Shown one piece after another: positions 44,158 to 54,471 of a stretch of 64,000 nt of DNA. Position numbers and translations under genes: made by a program. The DNA is from Spinellus fusiger (Eukaryota; Mucoromycota; Mucoromycetes; Mucorales; Phycomycetaceae): assembly GCA_025094145.1 (NCBI GenBank), contig JALLLS010000047.1, positions 217,956-281,955 of the forward strand, in the 5' to 3' direction. The stretch's first letter is position 1; the number at the start of each line of letters is the position of its first letter. The notes below the pieces were generated by a model. It did no database searches. It saw only the letters and a list, made by a program, of their open reading frames with translations, and was not told where the DNA came from.

Positions 44158-46825
44158 TTATTGAATTCTGCGTCTTGCCAAAGCTCTCTGTCTTGTTGCT
44201 TCAATCTCGTCAGCTCTACGCTTCTGTTTAACAAGTGTATCATCTGGCAATTCAATGGTGGACATGACAAGCTCACTTTCTTCTTTAATGTCATCGTCCA
44301 TTTCAAGAACATTCGGACGATCTCCGCCATTCAGTCTTGTCTTGGGCAGTTTCTTAATTCTCTCTTGGCCTTCTCCTGATTTCACCCAGTCCCACAGTAT
44401 TTTGCTTACACCTTTCATCACGGCTTTATTAGTGTAGGTTACATGCGTATAGAGCACCCAATCTAGCTCAGCATAGCGTATTTTGTTTCGGTCCAACATG
44501 TCTGAAAAGGCACAAAGAGGATGAAGATGTAGAGCCACCAAGGCATTTGATCTAACACCAAATGCACCTTCATCTGCTGAAATACCCTCTGTTAAGTGTT
44601 CATCTGGAGAATAGTGTGAAAAAACACTTCGATTCACCCCCTTGTTGGCAATGTTTGTAAAATAACCTGCTAAAAAAGACTTCAAGATAGGCACCGGGTC
44701 CGGGTGTCTACTTGAACTATCTTGTCTATTCCTGTGTTTGCTGCTTTTGGAGGTCTTTCCTGAAACTTGTGGCGCATGTACAATAGGAAGGTTGAACTTA
44801 TTCATCACGTCTGCTAGTTGTGAACGTACGTTACTGGCAGTCTCCAGCACTTTACTATTAATCCAGTGCTCTTTGCACCATTTACGGTCTTTTTTGTGTC
44901 GTCTCCACTCTTCCCATACGTTCAAAAACGTCATGTGGTCACCAGAATGATGAGCAAACCGAAGCTTACACTCTTCAGCTCGTACTATTGCTTCCTCACC
45001 ACCTTTTGTTCGTACATTTGGTGCTCGGAATAAGTCATTCTCGCCAGCAAGAATGCTTGCCACCGTTAAGACTTCATGGCTACATCCAAACTCTTCTGCT
45101 GAACTCACCAATACTTTTGCCAGTGCAGGTGAAAGAGGAAAATGGCTCATCTTTTCTCCAAGTGGGGTGATAACGCCAACCTCATCAATTGCACCGAGTA
45201 AATAGAGCTGCTTAAGGGCATTCTTAACAAGAGTTTCTTCGGGTGGATCAATGAATTCAAAGTTGAGGACGTCGATAATATTCATCTTCTTTAGTGAGAG
45301 GACTGTACTAAGTAGACTACTTCGTTGGATTTCAGGAATTGTATTTAGTAGCATACGACTGAAGCTGTTTTCATCATAAAGGCGGTATGCTTTACCAGGA
45401 GCAGTTCTATTATTACATGGTATTATTTCAATGTGCTTTTTTATATATATAATAACAATAAATAAACAAATAAAATGGGAATCATAGATTTACCTGCCTG
45501 CACGACCTGTTCTCTGAGTTGCCGTCGCCTGACTAATTTCTGTTACCAACAAAGCATCCATGCCTGTGTTGGGATCAAAAGATTTCTCCTTTACAAACCC
45601 TGAGTCTACTACATAACGAATACCAGGAATAGTCACTGATGTCTAATCAACGGACATGCCTTTAGTAATTGTAGCATGCTACTTCTATCCTAAAAAAATA
45701 AAATCACCTGTGCCACATTTGTAGCAAATACGATCTTTCGTATGGATTCTCTTGAAGGTTCAAAAACGGCTTTTTGATCGAATGTCTCCAGACTTGCATA
45801 CAGTGGAAAAACAACAACATCTCTCACACCATGACCGTCTTCATAATATTTGACATTCTTATAATTAAGGTGTTTTGCCTTGTCTTCAAATGCTTTGCAT
45901 GCACGCTCAATATCGTGCTGACCTGTTAAAAACACCAGCACATCGCCTGGAGGCTCTTTTGTATGTATTTGCCACACAGTCTCAACAGCCTGCTCCACAA
46001 TCAGTGATTTTAAAGAAGAAAGACGCTGAGCAGATTCAGGGTATATGACATCGACTGGGAAAGTACGTCCCGGAATCTCAAATATAGGACACTCTTCAAA
46101 GAAGTCTGAGAATTTTTCGACATCCAGCGTGGCAGACATGATTAGAATTTTCAGGTCAGGTCTTAGTCGGTGAGTTTTCTTCAAAAGACCGAATAATACA
46201 TCTGTTTCAAGAGTACGTTCGTGTGCTTCATCAATGATAACAACTGAGTATTGGCTGAGATAAGGATCCTGTGTTGCCTCTCGAAGCATAACACCATCTG
46301 TCATGTATTTAAGGCGAGTAGAAGGACTAGTGCAGTCATCAAAACGAATTGTATAGCCCACAAGGGAGCCGAGAGAAACGTTCTGTTCTTCACTCACTCG
46401 CTTGGCCACTATTGATAATAACTATTTACTTTTTTATTGCCTTTTCCTTTGTCTAAAGCAACACTGCTGTATCAATATTACCTGTGATGGCAGCAATACG
46501 TCTGATAAAGAAGAGTCAATTCGTAAGCCCAGTCTTCAGAAGAATGTATTTCTCTCTCTCTCTTTCACTTCACATACCTTGGCTGAGTGACTCCAATCTT
46601 TTTTACATCGGGTAGAGCCTCTAATATGTACTGAGGTATTTGTGTTGTTTTGCCAGAACCTGTTACAGATATGAGTCTAGTGCTGTACACCATAGTAGAG
46701 TGAATACCTGTTTCTCCAATCACAACAAGGATACTGTATTCTCTGATAGCTTCGATCAACTCATCTCTATACTCAAATGTAGGCAGACTTTCTCTTTGTT
46801 GTGAAATGTCGTCGCGTGGACTCAT
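44158..46825 (-). CDS. DEAH-box RNA helicase, DHX40-like
   Basis: Exons 46825-46708, 46659-46578, 46501-46482, 46408-45708, 45642-45494 and 45406-44158 encode 772 aa. The helicase core starts almost at the N-terminus: motif I GETGSGKT (37-44), Ia TQPRRIAAITVAKR, motif II DEAH (133-136), motif [18 protein letters not shown], and motif [10 protein letters not shown] ending at about residue 357. Winged-helix, ratchet (HA2) and OB-type regions follow ([62 protein letters not shown]). The length, the missing N-terminal extension and [17 protein letters not shown] resemble animal DHX40 (about 780 aa) more than spliceosomal Prp2/Prp22/Prp43. Exon 3 is a 20-nt microexon. The charged C-terminal tail is family-typical. 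Confidence 0.85.
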
Positions 46826-47427
46826 CTATATGTAAGTAATCCTAGATCGTGTAGCACAAGTAACTGTGCATTCGACTGTGTTTATACGTCATGACTTCTT
46901 GAGGCTCAAATCAAAATAAATGCTGAGTGGGTATTCCATTGGCCAATGAAAATTCACATGCAAAGAACTCTCGACATGTCTACCACGATCGAATCTCCAA
47001 TCCATGAGATAATGATATCAATCTATAAGTTAGTTATTGGCTGTACTCATTCTAGAGTCTTAATTATTAGACTTAATACTGTTCGAAATCTTTAAGCAAA
47101 AAAGTGTACTGTTTGGAATTATAAAATACTTGCTATTATGACACTACTTATTATCTGGATTATACCATTGTATGTTTTTATTGTTAATATTAATGAAATA
47201 AATCCAGTGTTCAACATTGAAGACATCAACTACACACTAAATACACAGAGACAAAAGAAGAAGTCTAATATTTCAAACCCTAGGTGATAATTTCAGCTAC
47301 TCTATCTCATCCTTCTAGTTCTATAACTAAATAAACTCATTGATTAAAACCTATAAAATTACAATGAATAGACATATATAAATAAGTATATTTCATTTCA
47401 ATATGAAAAAATATACTAGATGCAATG
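46826..47427. other. Intergenic region upstream of the helicase
   Basis: About 600 bp between the helicase start and the tRNA gene 3' end; AT-rich, no gene recognised. Confidence 0.55.
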
Positions 47428-47501
47428 CACCCCCGACGGGGGTCGAACCCGCAATCCTCAGATTAGAAGTCTGAAGCGTTATCCAATTACGCCACGGGGG
47501 C
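47428..47501 (-). tRNA. tRNA-Arg (anticodon UCU)
   Basis: The minus strand folds as a standard cloverleaf: acceptor GCCCCCG with CGGGGGU, D arm GGCGTAATTGGATAACGCT, anticodon stem CAGA/UCTG with loop CTTCTAA (anticodon UCU), and T arm GCGGG-TTCGACC-CCCGT. 74 nt including the discriminator G; no intron and no encoded CCA. It decodes AGA. A and B box promoter elements are intact. Confidence 0.96.
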
Positions 47502-47634
47502 AAGTCATGTGTTGTCCGTACTAGACACTATCCTATGAAATAGAGTAATACTATTGGCTGCACATGTCTTCCCTTTTTGGATACACACAGATAATATAAT
47601 ATAATTAATAAGATAAATGCTAATGCAATATATT

Positions 47635-47680
47635 GTCTTGGCTTTATGTTCTCTTCACAGTGAACATGTTAAGCCAAGAC
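47635..47680. repeat. Foldback hairpin with 10-bp perfect outer arms
   Basis: GTCTTGGCTT at 47635-47644 pairs with AAGCCAAGAC at 47671-47680; pairing resumes after a small bulge (ATGTTC with GAACAT), giving a stem of about 16 bp around a loop of about 12 nt. Confidence 0.75.
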
Positions 47681-47790
47681 ATGTATGTGCAATTGTACAC
47701 TGTAGAATTTAGTATAAATAATCAAGTGAATTCAATGAATAAACATTATCTTCTATCTTCTCTTTTATTCTTCTTCTTTGATCTATGTGG

Positions 47791-47866
47791 GCTTCAGTCC
47801 AAACCAAGAGCCACTAGCTATTCCAATTTGTGCACATACCCAGTGGCTCTTGGTTTGGACTGAAGC
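47791..47866. repeat. Foldback hairpin with 25-bp perfect arms
   Basis: Arms at 47791-47815 and 47842-47866 are exact reverse complements (25 bp, beginning GCTTCAGTCC) around a 26-nt loop. The perfect stem, the size of about 76 nt and the absence of flanking target duplication leave open whether it is a miniature foldback element or a small-RNA precursor. Confidence 0.8.
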
Positions 47867-48620
47867 TGTGATTATTCAGACAAGTAGAAAATAACAAGAC
47901 TGAACAAAGATAATTTTTATTAAGTGAAGAGTGGTTCATTATTTATACTTTTTTGTAGGTGCTTATCCTTCAGTGGCATTCTACCTTTTGGTAGTTAATG
48001 ATTAGTCCATGGCATAGCTTATTGATAGATGCAACCATATGGTTGGTGTAGATGATCTATCCTATGGTAGATTACATATTGGAGCCTTATGGTTGGTTCA
48101 TTGAATAAGCACACCATTATAGAGCCATCTATTATGTGTCTTCACTTTAATTGCCTTTGATAGGTCTTATTTAATCCACTAAGGATTTATAGATGAAGGT
48201 AGCTCATTAAGTGTCCAATAGTACACTGAGCTTAGAAGGTTGATTTGTAGTTATGACTGATCAGTGAGATGATACAGAGATGTACTATGGTGCTTGTGTG
48301 CACTCAAGCTTTCATAGAGTATTCTGAATGTCACAGCATACTACTTGTGTTGAGCTATTCATAGAGAATCTTTGGATTGAAGTCAGAACATGGCAGCTGT
48401 GCCTAGATGCCATTGGTGGGGGAGAGCAAGTGGGTCCCTCTCTGAAACGACTACCTCTGTGCACACAGAAGTGAAGGTGGTAGGGATACTTTTTGATCAG
48501 CCCTAGCATAGGATATAGGTGGAATCCTGGTGGTTGCTTAGGGGTGCCTTCCAAAGTTTTGTTGGGAAGAGCCATGGTTCTGCTGTTTCTATTTTAATGC
48601 TTATTTTATATTTTATATTA

Positions 48621-49621
48621 TACAGTCATGCCCAATTGAATTTAATACTTTTGAAAATAAATATCAAGACGAAATAGATCAAACATGTTCAATATTAAAT
48701 AAAACACATCATATTCGATTTAGAAGATTCAAGCTTAAGCATATCAAGGCTTAACATATTTTATTCATTGAAAATATAATAATAATAATGCTGTTAGTGT
48801 TTCGTATGACCTCCTTTGCCATCAATGGCTGTATGACATCTATCTGTCATACTCTGAATTTATTATTATGCAAGTTCAACACCAACTCACTCCCACTTCT
48901 CTGCAATTAGAGCCTTCAAGCTTTATACATTGGTAATAGATACCTTTCCTTATTTAATTCGTCTTTTCAAAGCACACCAGATGTATTCAATTGAGTTCAA
49001 GTCAGGACTATGTGTGGGCCATTTATCAAAGCACCCTAGTTTGATGCATCTCTTTCTACCATCTAGCATAGTCCCTAAGAGAATAGCTAGCACACTTGCC
49101 CAACAAAGCTGTTTCTCCTTGTTTTTTCTCAGTTAAGGCTGGCTTGTGGTCTAAAGAAAAAAAAAGATCCAAACCCTAACTACTTGCAGTGGCTGATAAT
49201 GGTGTTTCTACACACATCAATCTGAATCCTCAACATTTCCAATTTCAATTGATTCTATGGGGCAATTGGACCCTTTCTAATGATCTTTTCCAGATGTCTG
49301 AGGTCCCTCTCATTCACCTTTTTTTTAAATAGGTTTTCAATGACTGTCCAAATGTAATAGTGATCTACACTTTTTAATGTTCCTAATCCTATTTTGAACT
49401 GGATTTTATTACAGCTACACTCACAATCACAGCCAACTTTAATCTAGCCTTCAACAGGTAATATATACTATATTCTCCTTCATCTTTTGCCTTGTTCTAT
49501 TCTCCACAACTGTGAGTTTATGATTCACTATCTGACATGTAGTGTTGGTTGAATAATATTTAGAAAGAATTTTTTTAATTAAAATTTTGGCAAGCATTAA
49601 ACCCAATTGGATGTGCCTGTA
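48621..49621 (-). mobile_element. Tc1-like element, second family, decayed
   Basis: About 1.0 kb with inverted ends TACAGTCATGCCCAATTG (left) and CCAATTGGATGTGCCTGTA (right) at TA dinucleotides. The minus strand retains Tc1 transposase traces: KVGCDC, GERDLRHLEKIIRKGP (DNA-binding domain), and near the left end a region equivalent to the transposase C-terminus (complement of 48780-49035, including THSPDLNSIEYIW-like sequence). The catalytic centre is largely missing and frames are broken. It shares ends and sequence with the deletion derivative at 14829-15330 and the fragment at 36691. Confidence 0.75.
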
Positions 49622-49659
49622 TCTATCTTGCAATTCCTGGTTTGGCAGCAGAATGTCTA

Positions 49660-50620
49660 ATATTTTAAAAGGAAATGGGCCTTAAGGTCTTGATAGGCCT
49701 GACCGTTTATATTCAAAATCCTTATAAATGTATCATCTTTAATGTCGATTGTTGAATTCAAACACGACCTTAGAAAGCAGCAAGTCTCATTAATAAAATG
49801 CTGAAGTTTGTATATCTGCACTTACTTTGCATAATATTTCTCAGAGGTGTTCATAGTTTTATAAAATTCTTTATGGTATCTCAAATCAAGGCCTCTTACA
49901 AGAAACATCAAATATCTTTGGTTTCTACCAATCTCAATGTGGTCTCTGTCATCCATATCTCTTTAATTATAATAAAGTTAGTTGTGCTGATGATGTATCA
50001 AACTAAAGACATATCCCCTACCTGTGCTTTATGGAAAAGGGTTGACTCCAAATCTCCATCTGGAATCATGACAGTTGTGTTTTAGTAATGCGGTTTAAGC
50101 GCCTGATGATGTAGAAGAAAACTTTATTTTGGTTGATTCTTTTCCTCTTTCTTGATTCTTTAATGTAATTTCATAAAGAGTATTGCAGAGGTATAGTTAC
50201 TCTGGATCTCTCATTAGGTCTATAGGAAAAGTCCTATCAAGTATTGCATTATTGTGTTACCCTTCGTATTACCGCCCTTGTCAGTGCAAGACAAGTATCC
50301 TGTCAAGAAGGGCAGTAGTATCCAGTTAGACTCATCTATCAAGTCTAGTAGACATCTCAGAAGTTACTTATCTGAACCAACACTCTTACTTATCTCTTCT
50401 TGGTGTCTATCTGTGTCAGTAGCTGCTCTTTATAGAATGACCTACGACCCTCCTAAGATCTCTTCTTGCCCAACATTATAGCTGGTATACCACGACTAGA
50501 ATAGCCTCGTCTACGATACATATTAATATCAAATCCAAAATTCTTTAAGGGATACAGAGTTCTCCAAGAACATCATGCCTTTCTTTGTTCATTCGCCAAC
50601 CCGTACAGTACAGGCATGAC
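49660..50620 (-). pseudogene. Possible transposase remnant (DDE superfamily), heavily decayed
   Basis: The minus strand from about 50540 to 50460 reads INMYRRRGYSSRGIPAIMLGKK, resembling the segment after the first catalytic Asp in fungal Tc1/mariner-like DDE endonucleases (compare INIIMRNNWARSAVGT in the element at 58184). Neighbouring frames are full of stops and no inverted ends were found. Confidence 0.3.
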
Positions 50621-51335
50621 TGATTTCCCTGTAGTATCTTGCATTATGATAAAGGCTTACAACTTTGAGACTGAGATTACATTCTTTCTTCATAAACTCT
50701 GCTTTTCTTAATTAAATCATCCACGGTGTCCTGAATAGTTTCTGAAGCATCTTTGTCAAAAGAAGTTAGCCAAATGTGCCTTGTGGTTTTCCTTTAGTTG
50801 ACTAAAAAGCCTGTTGGTGGTATAATTTTTTAAGAAAGAAAGAAAGAAACTATATCCTTCTTATAGATTTGCTTTCTATTTGAATGTATTAGCACAGTTG
50901 ATATTTACAACTTTAGATGCATGCTTTAACATTATTATTATTACTGTTACTGCTACTATTACTGTTATTATTACTATTATTACTATTATTATTATTATCA
51001 TCATCATAGTAGTAATAGTAATATTAATAGTAATAAATGTATGTTTAAGATTAATCAAGTAACTCAAATGAAAAATAAGCCAAAATTATTCCAATAGAGT
51101 GACCAATTGATTTTCAAATATAGGAGCAAATGGATATCTATTATTATTATGATTTTGGGATAAAGTAAGTCTAAAAAGTTGATCATTTTCTTTCCAAGTC
51201 CCGAGTAGTGAATATTTAAGAGTGACCAATGAACAGTGAGAAAACTATAACTTATTAGGATAACTTATTAGGATAACTTATTAGAATAATCTATAAGTGA
51301 ATGATGAAGGGTTTTATTGGTAATGAACAGTGATA
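50621..51335. other. Intergenic region with trinucleotide-like repeats
   Basis: Contains an imperfect (ATT/ACT)n tract at 50930-51040 and a triplicated GATAACTTATTAG unit at 51250-51290. No gene recognised. Confidence 0.6.
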
Positions 51336-51527
51336 ATTATTATCACTATAATAAACACCACTACTCATTATCACTATAATAAACACCACTCATTATCACT
51401 ATAATAAACACCACTTATTATCACTATAATAAACACCACTTATTATCACTATAATAAACACTACTCATTATCACTATAATAAACACTACTCATTATCACT
51501 ATAATAAACACCACTACTCATTATCAT
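51336..51527. repeat. Minisatellite, seven copies of a 26-31 bp unit
   Basis: The core TATCACTATAATAAACAC recurs seven times, separated by CACTACTCAT, CACTCAT, CACTTAT or TACTCAT spacers; an eighth, partial unit ends ATTATCATTGG. The array lies about 290 bp upstream of the CAF1 start codon. Confidence 0.92.
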
Positions 51528-51813
51528 TGGAGTCAATCACTGAATGAATAGCTCATCTTTCTCCCAAAGAAAGAGTGTTGATTGCTCCAGTGATTAGAAA
51601 TAGGCCTCCCATCATTCCACTTTCCATTTCTTCCTCTTCCCCCTCTTCCCCCTCTTCCCCCTCTTCCCTCTGCTTCCAACAAACAAGTCACAGTCAACGC
51701 AATCCTCCCCTTCCCTACTCCCACCCAAATAGAGCCAACAGCTTATCTCAACGCATTTAAATAAAAATCATGCATAGAACACGTCACTCCTTTCTTTCCC
51801 TTTTATTATTATT
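51528..51813. promoter_or_regulatory. CAF1 upstream region with CCCTCTTC repeats
   Basis: Just upstream of CAF1 is a pyrimidine-rich stretch with four tandem TTCCCCCTC-type units (51630-51668) and further C/T-rich DNA up to the start codon. Such tracts are common in fungal core promoters; no defined factor site is claimed. Confidence 0.45.
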
Positions 51814-52948
51814 ATGCCTGTCAATGACTCCAAGTATATTAAAGAAGTGTGGGCAGAGAACCTTGAAGAAGAGATGGCCTACCTGCGTGACTTGGTAGAA
51901 GACTATCCCTATCTTGCCATGGTAAGATATACAACTTGACAATGACTGACAAAAGAGACAGGACACTGAGTTCCCTGGTGTTGTAGCCAGACCTATTGGC
52001 ACATTTCGCACTTCATCTGACTATCATTACCAAACCCTGCGCTGTAACGTGGACCTTTTGAAGATTATTCAGCTGGGAGTGACATTTGCAGATGAATACG
52101 GCAACCTCCCCAGCAACGTATGCACATGGCAGTTCAATTTCAAGTTCAATCTGGCGTAAGAGCACTGTGCCAACACACTAACATTCACAGAGACGATATG
52201 TACGCACAGGATTCCATTGAGTTGCTCACCAAATCAGGCATAGACTTCAAGAAACACGAGGACTATGGAATACAAGTAGAGCACTTTGGTGAGCTGTTGA
52301 TGAGCTCGGGGTTTGTTCTGTTGGATGATGTCAAGTGGATATCATTTCATAGGTAAGTCTAAAAGAAGAAAAGAAAGAGAAAGAGATAAGAAGCAATAGT
52401 AACAGAGCTCCTCAGTGGCTATGACTTTGGCTATCTTCTGAAGCTGTTGACCTGTTCAGCCATGCCCGCAGATGAGCAGGAGTTCTTTGAATTGTTACAC
52501 ACCTATTTCCCGTGCATTTACGATATCAAATACCTGATGAAGAGCTGTAAAAACCTAAAGGGAGGGTTACAGGACATTGCTGATGATCTACAAGTGGCAC
52601 GGATTGGGCCACAGCACCAGGCAGGAAGTGACAGTTTGCTGACCTGCACGACCTTCTTCAAGATGCGACAAATGTTCTTTGAAGACAGAATTGATGATCA
52701 AAAGTATCTGTAAGTGATGCTCATAGGATTCTAAGAGACACTAACCCAGAGGGCGACTGTGACTGTGTGTTTGTTTATACTCCTACTCCTGGTACAACTC
52801 CTCCTGGTACAACTGCAGTGGCTATTTGTATGGCTTAAGGTGCAGTCCTGCTGCTGTGGTGTCTCTAACAGCTGCCACCCACGCCCTTACGCTTACATGT
52901 GAGGCTACCGGCAAACCCAATGGAAAGGCAGTCAATGCCACCTCATAG
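51814..52948 (+). CDS. POP2: CCR4-NOT deadenylase subunit CAF1/POP2
   Basis: Exons 51814-51921, 51962-52155, 52191-52352, 52416-52709 and 52819-52948 give 295 aa. It starts [25 protein letters not shown] and continues with the DEDD-type exonuclease motifs: DTEFPGV (Asp37, Glu39), [14 protein letters not shown] (third acidic residue) and [15 protein letters not shown] (final His/Asp). The KYLGYLYGL motif follows in the last exon. Caf1 shortens mRNA poly(A) tails as part of CCR4-NOT. The C-terminal tail after YGLRCSPAA is short and Thr/Ala-rich. Intron 2 is only 35 nt. Convergent with the MDH gene, whose stop lies about 120 bp downstream. Confidence 0.95.
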
Positions 52949-53066
52949 CTTACTCCCATAGCCCCTTCTTCCTCCCCCTCCTCCTTCTCCTCCTCCTCTA
53001 TAGCTTATAAAAGAAAGAAAAGGATGCAATGGAGGTGTAGGACAGCCAATGCTATTTTATAGTGTA

Positions 53067-54234
53067 TTACAGTTTAGATTCAGTAATAAATGTAGTGCCT
53101 TTGACAATATTGCCCTTCAGCTCCTCAGTACAAGCACCCAAGAGACTCTTCTCATAGTCAGACAGTGTGCCCAAAGGATGGATTTTCTGCACACCCTGGA
53201 TGCCCAACTCCACAGGCACAGAGAAGTAGTCGACCTCACCCACGACATCTGTAATGGCCTTGCTGTGTTCCTTATCAGCATCCAAGTGGACGTAGGTGTA
53301 TTCTATCAGATGAGAAGTCCCCTTGATGGCAGCACTCAGTACACTCAGAGCAAAGCGGGCACCAGCAAAGGCCATGGAGAGAGTAGCACTACCAGCACCA
53401 TCCTTGGCCTTGACGACCTCATCTCCGCCATACTGAATACGGTGGGTGACTTGTGCCAGCTGCTCTTGAGGGACAGCGCCAATGCCTGGGACTTGGGAGA
53501 GGAGAGGGACAATGGTGGCGCCACTGTGGCCGCCCACCACAGGCACACGCAGCTGGCTGGCCTCTGCACCCACCAGCTCAGAGACAAAGGTGGAAGCACG
53601 CACCAGATCCAAGGTAGTCACACCAAAGATTCTGCGGGGATCATATACATTGTGCTGCTTGAATACCTCGGTGACAATGGGGACAGTGGAGTTGACAGGG
53701 TTAGAAATGACACAGATAAATGCCTTTGGACAGAACTTGGCAGCAGCAGTAGCCAGACCGCTGATAATGCCACCGTTGATCTTGAACAAGTCATCACGCG
53801 TCATTCCAGGTTTGCGAGGAACACCAGCAGGAATTACCACTGTCGACGTGTCAGTTCCTTTCTTTTCTCTTTTCTTTTTCTCTCTTTCTCTCTTTCTCTC
53901 CAGTAGCATTGGAACGTGGATAGATAACTTACCAATGAATGAATCCTTGATAGCCTCCTCCAACTGATCAGGGCCTGAGTGGCCAGTCACCTTGGACTTT
54001 GTGTTGATATGACTAGTAAATGCACAGAGCCCATTAATCTCTATGCATCTGCACCTTTCTCTCTACTCTCTCTCTACTCTCTCTCTGCACTGCTTACCTC
54101 AAGTCTGCAGCCACACCTGCAGTGTTCACCACATCATACAAGGACAGGTGGGTAATAAGATCGGACTGCTTTAAGAGAAGAGACAGAGGCTGTCCAATAC
54201 CACCAGAAGCACCACACACTGTAACTTTGACCAT
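53067..54234 (-). CDS. MDH3: Malate dehydrogenase with peroxisomal SKL signal
   Basis: Exons 54234-54098, 54012-53933 and 53839-53067 encode 329 aa. NAD-binding start [53 protein letters not shown] (substrate Arg loop), [24 protein letters not shown], and the catalytic His in [14 protein letters not shown]. The C-terminus is FITESKL, a canonical PTS1 peroxisome signal, and there is no mitochondrial presequence. This points to the peroxisomal isozyme that reoxidises NADH from beta-oxidation and supplies oxaloacetate for the glyoxylate cycle. The upstream in-frame ATG at 54288 would add a hydrophobic stretch and is less likely. Head-to-head with the trehalose synthase-like gene. Confidence 0.95.
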
Positions 54235-54471
54235 AGTAATAATAAAGAGGAGAAGGAGAAAGAACAGAAAAGAGAAAAGAGAGAACAAAACACAGACGCC
54301 CCTCTTATTATTTTCTGGAGCCTATTTTATAGTCTCTTTTCGTCGACTCTCTTTCCCACCCCAACATCATGGGCCAAGCAGAGAAGGTGCCTCCACGCCC
54401 TTTCTCTGTTTAAAATGACGTCACACTGTCCCGCTTCCGGATCTGGCCGGAGTGTGTTTCTTGCTTCTCCC
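54235..54471. promoter_or_regulatory. Compact bidirectional promoter MDH3 / trehalose synthase-like gene, with CRE
   Basis: Only 237 bp separate the two start codons. The palindrome TGACGTCA, a perfect CRE/ATF site, lies at 54416-54423 and overlaps the more upstream of two possible trehalose-gene ATGs. CRE sites are bound by Atf1/CREB-type bZIP stress regulators in fungi; action here is inferred. Confidence 0.55.

Larger units (their letters stand above)
47502..48620. other. Intergenic region containing two foldbacks
   Basis: About 1.1 kb between the tRNA and the Tc1 element. Besides the two hairpins annotated separately, 48312-48575 has an 87-codon minus-strand frame (MALPNKTLEGTPKQPPGF...) of unknown origin, possibly retroelement debris. 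Nothing else recognised. Confidence 0.5.

Noticed and set aside
47791..47866. Possible CRISPR-like or integron attachment repeat
   Set aside because: A single inverted pair without direct repeats or spacers in a eukaryotic genome; no CRISPR array or attachment site is supported anywhere in the window.
48312..48575. 87-codon minus-strand frame, MALPNKTLEG...
   Set aside because: No recognised domain; could be retroelement debris, but the evidence is too weak to call a gene.
53049..53906. 285-codon plus-strand frame opposite malate dehydrogenase
   Set aside because: Antisense shadow of a strongly conserved enzyme; the MDH frame explains every motif and no independent signature is present.
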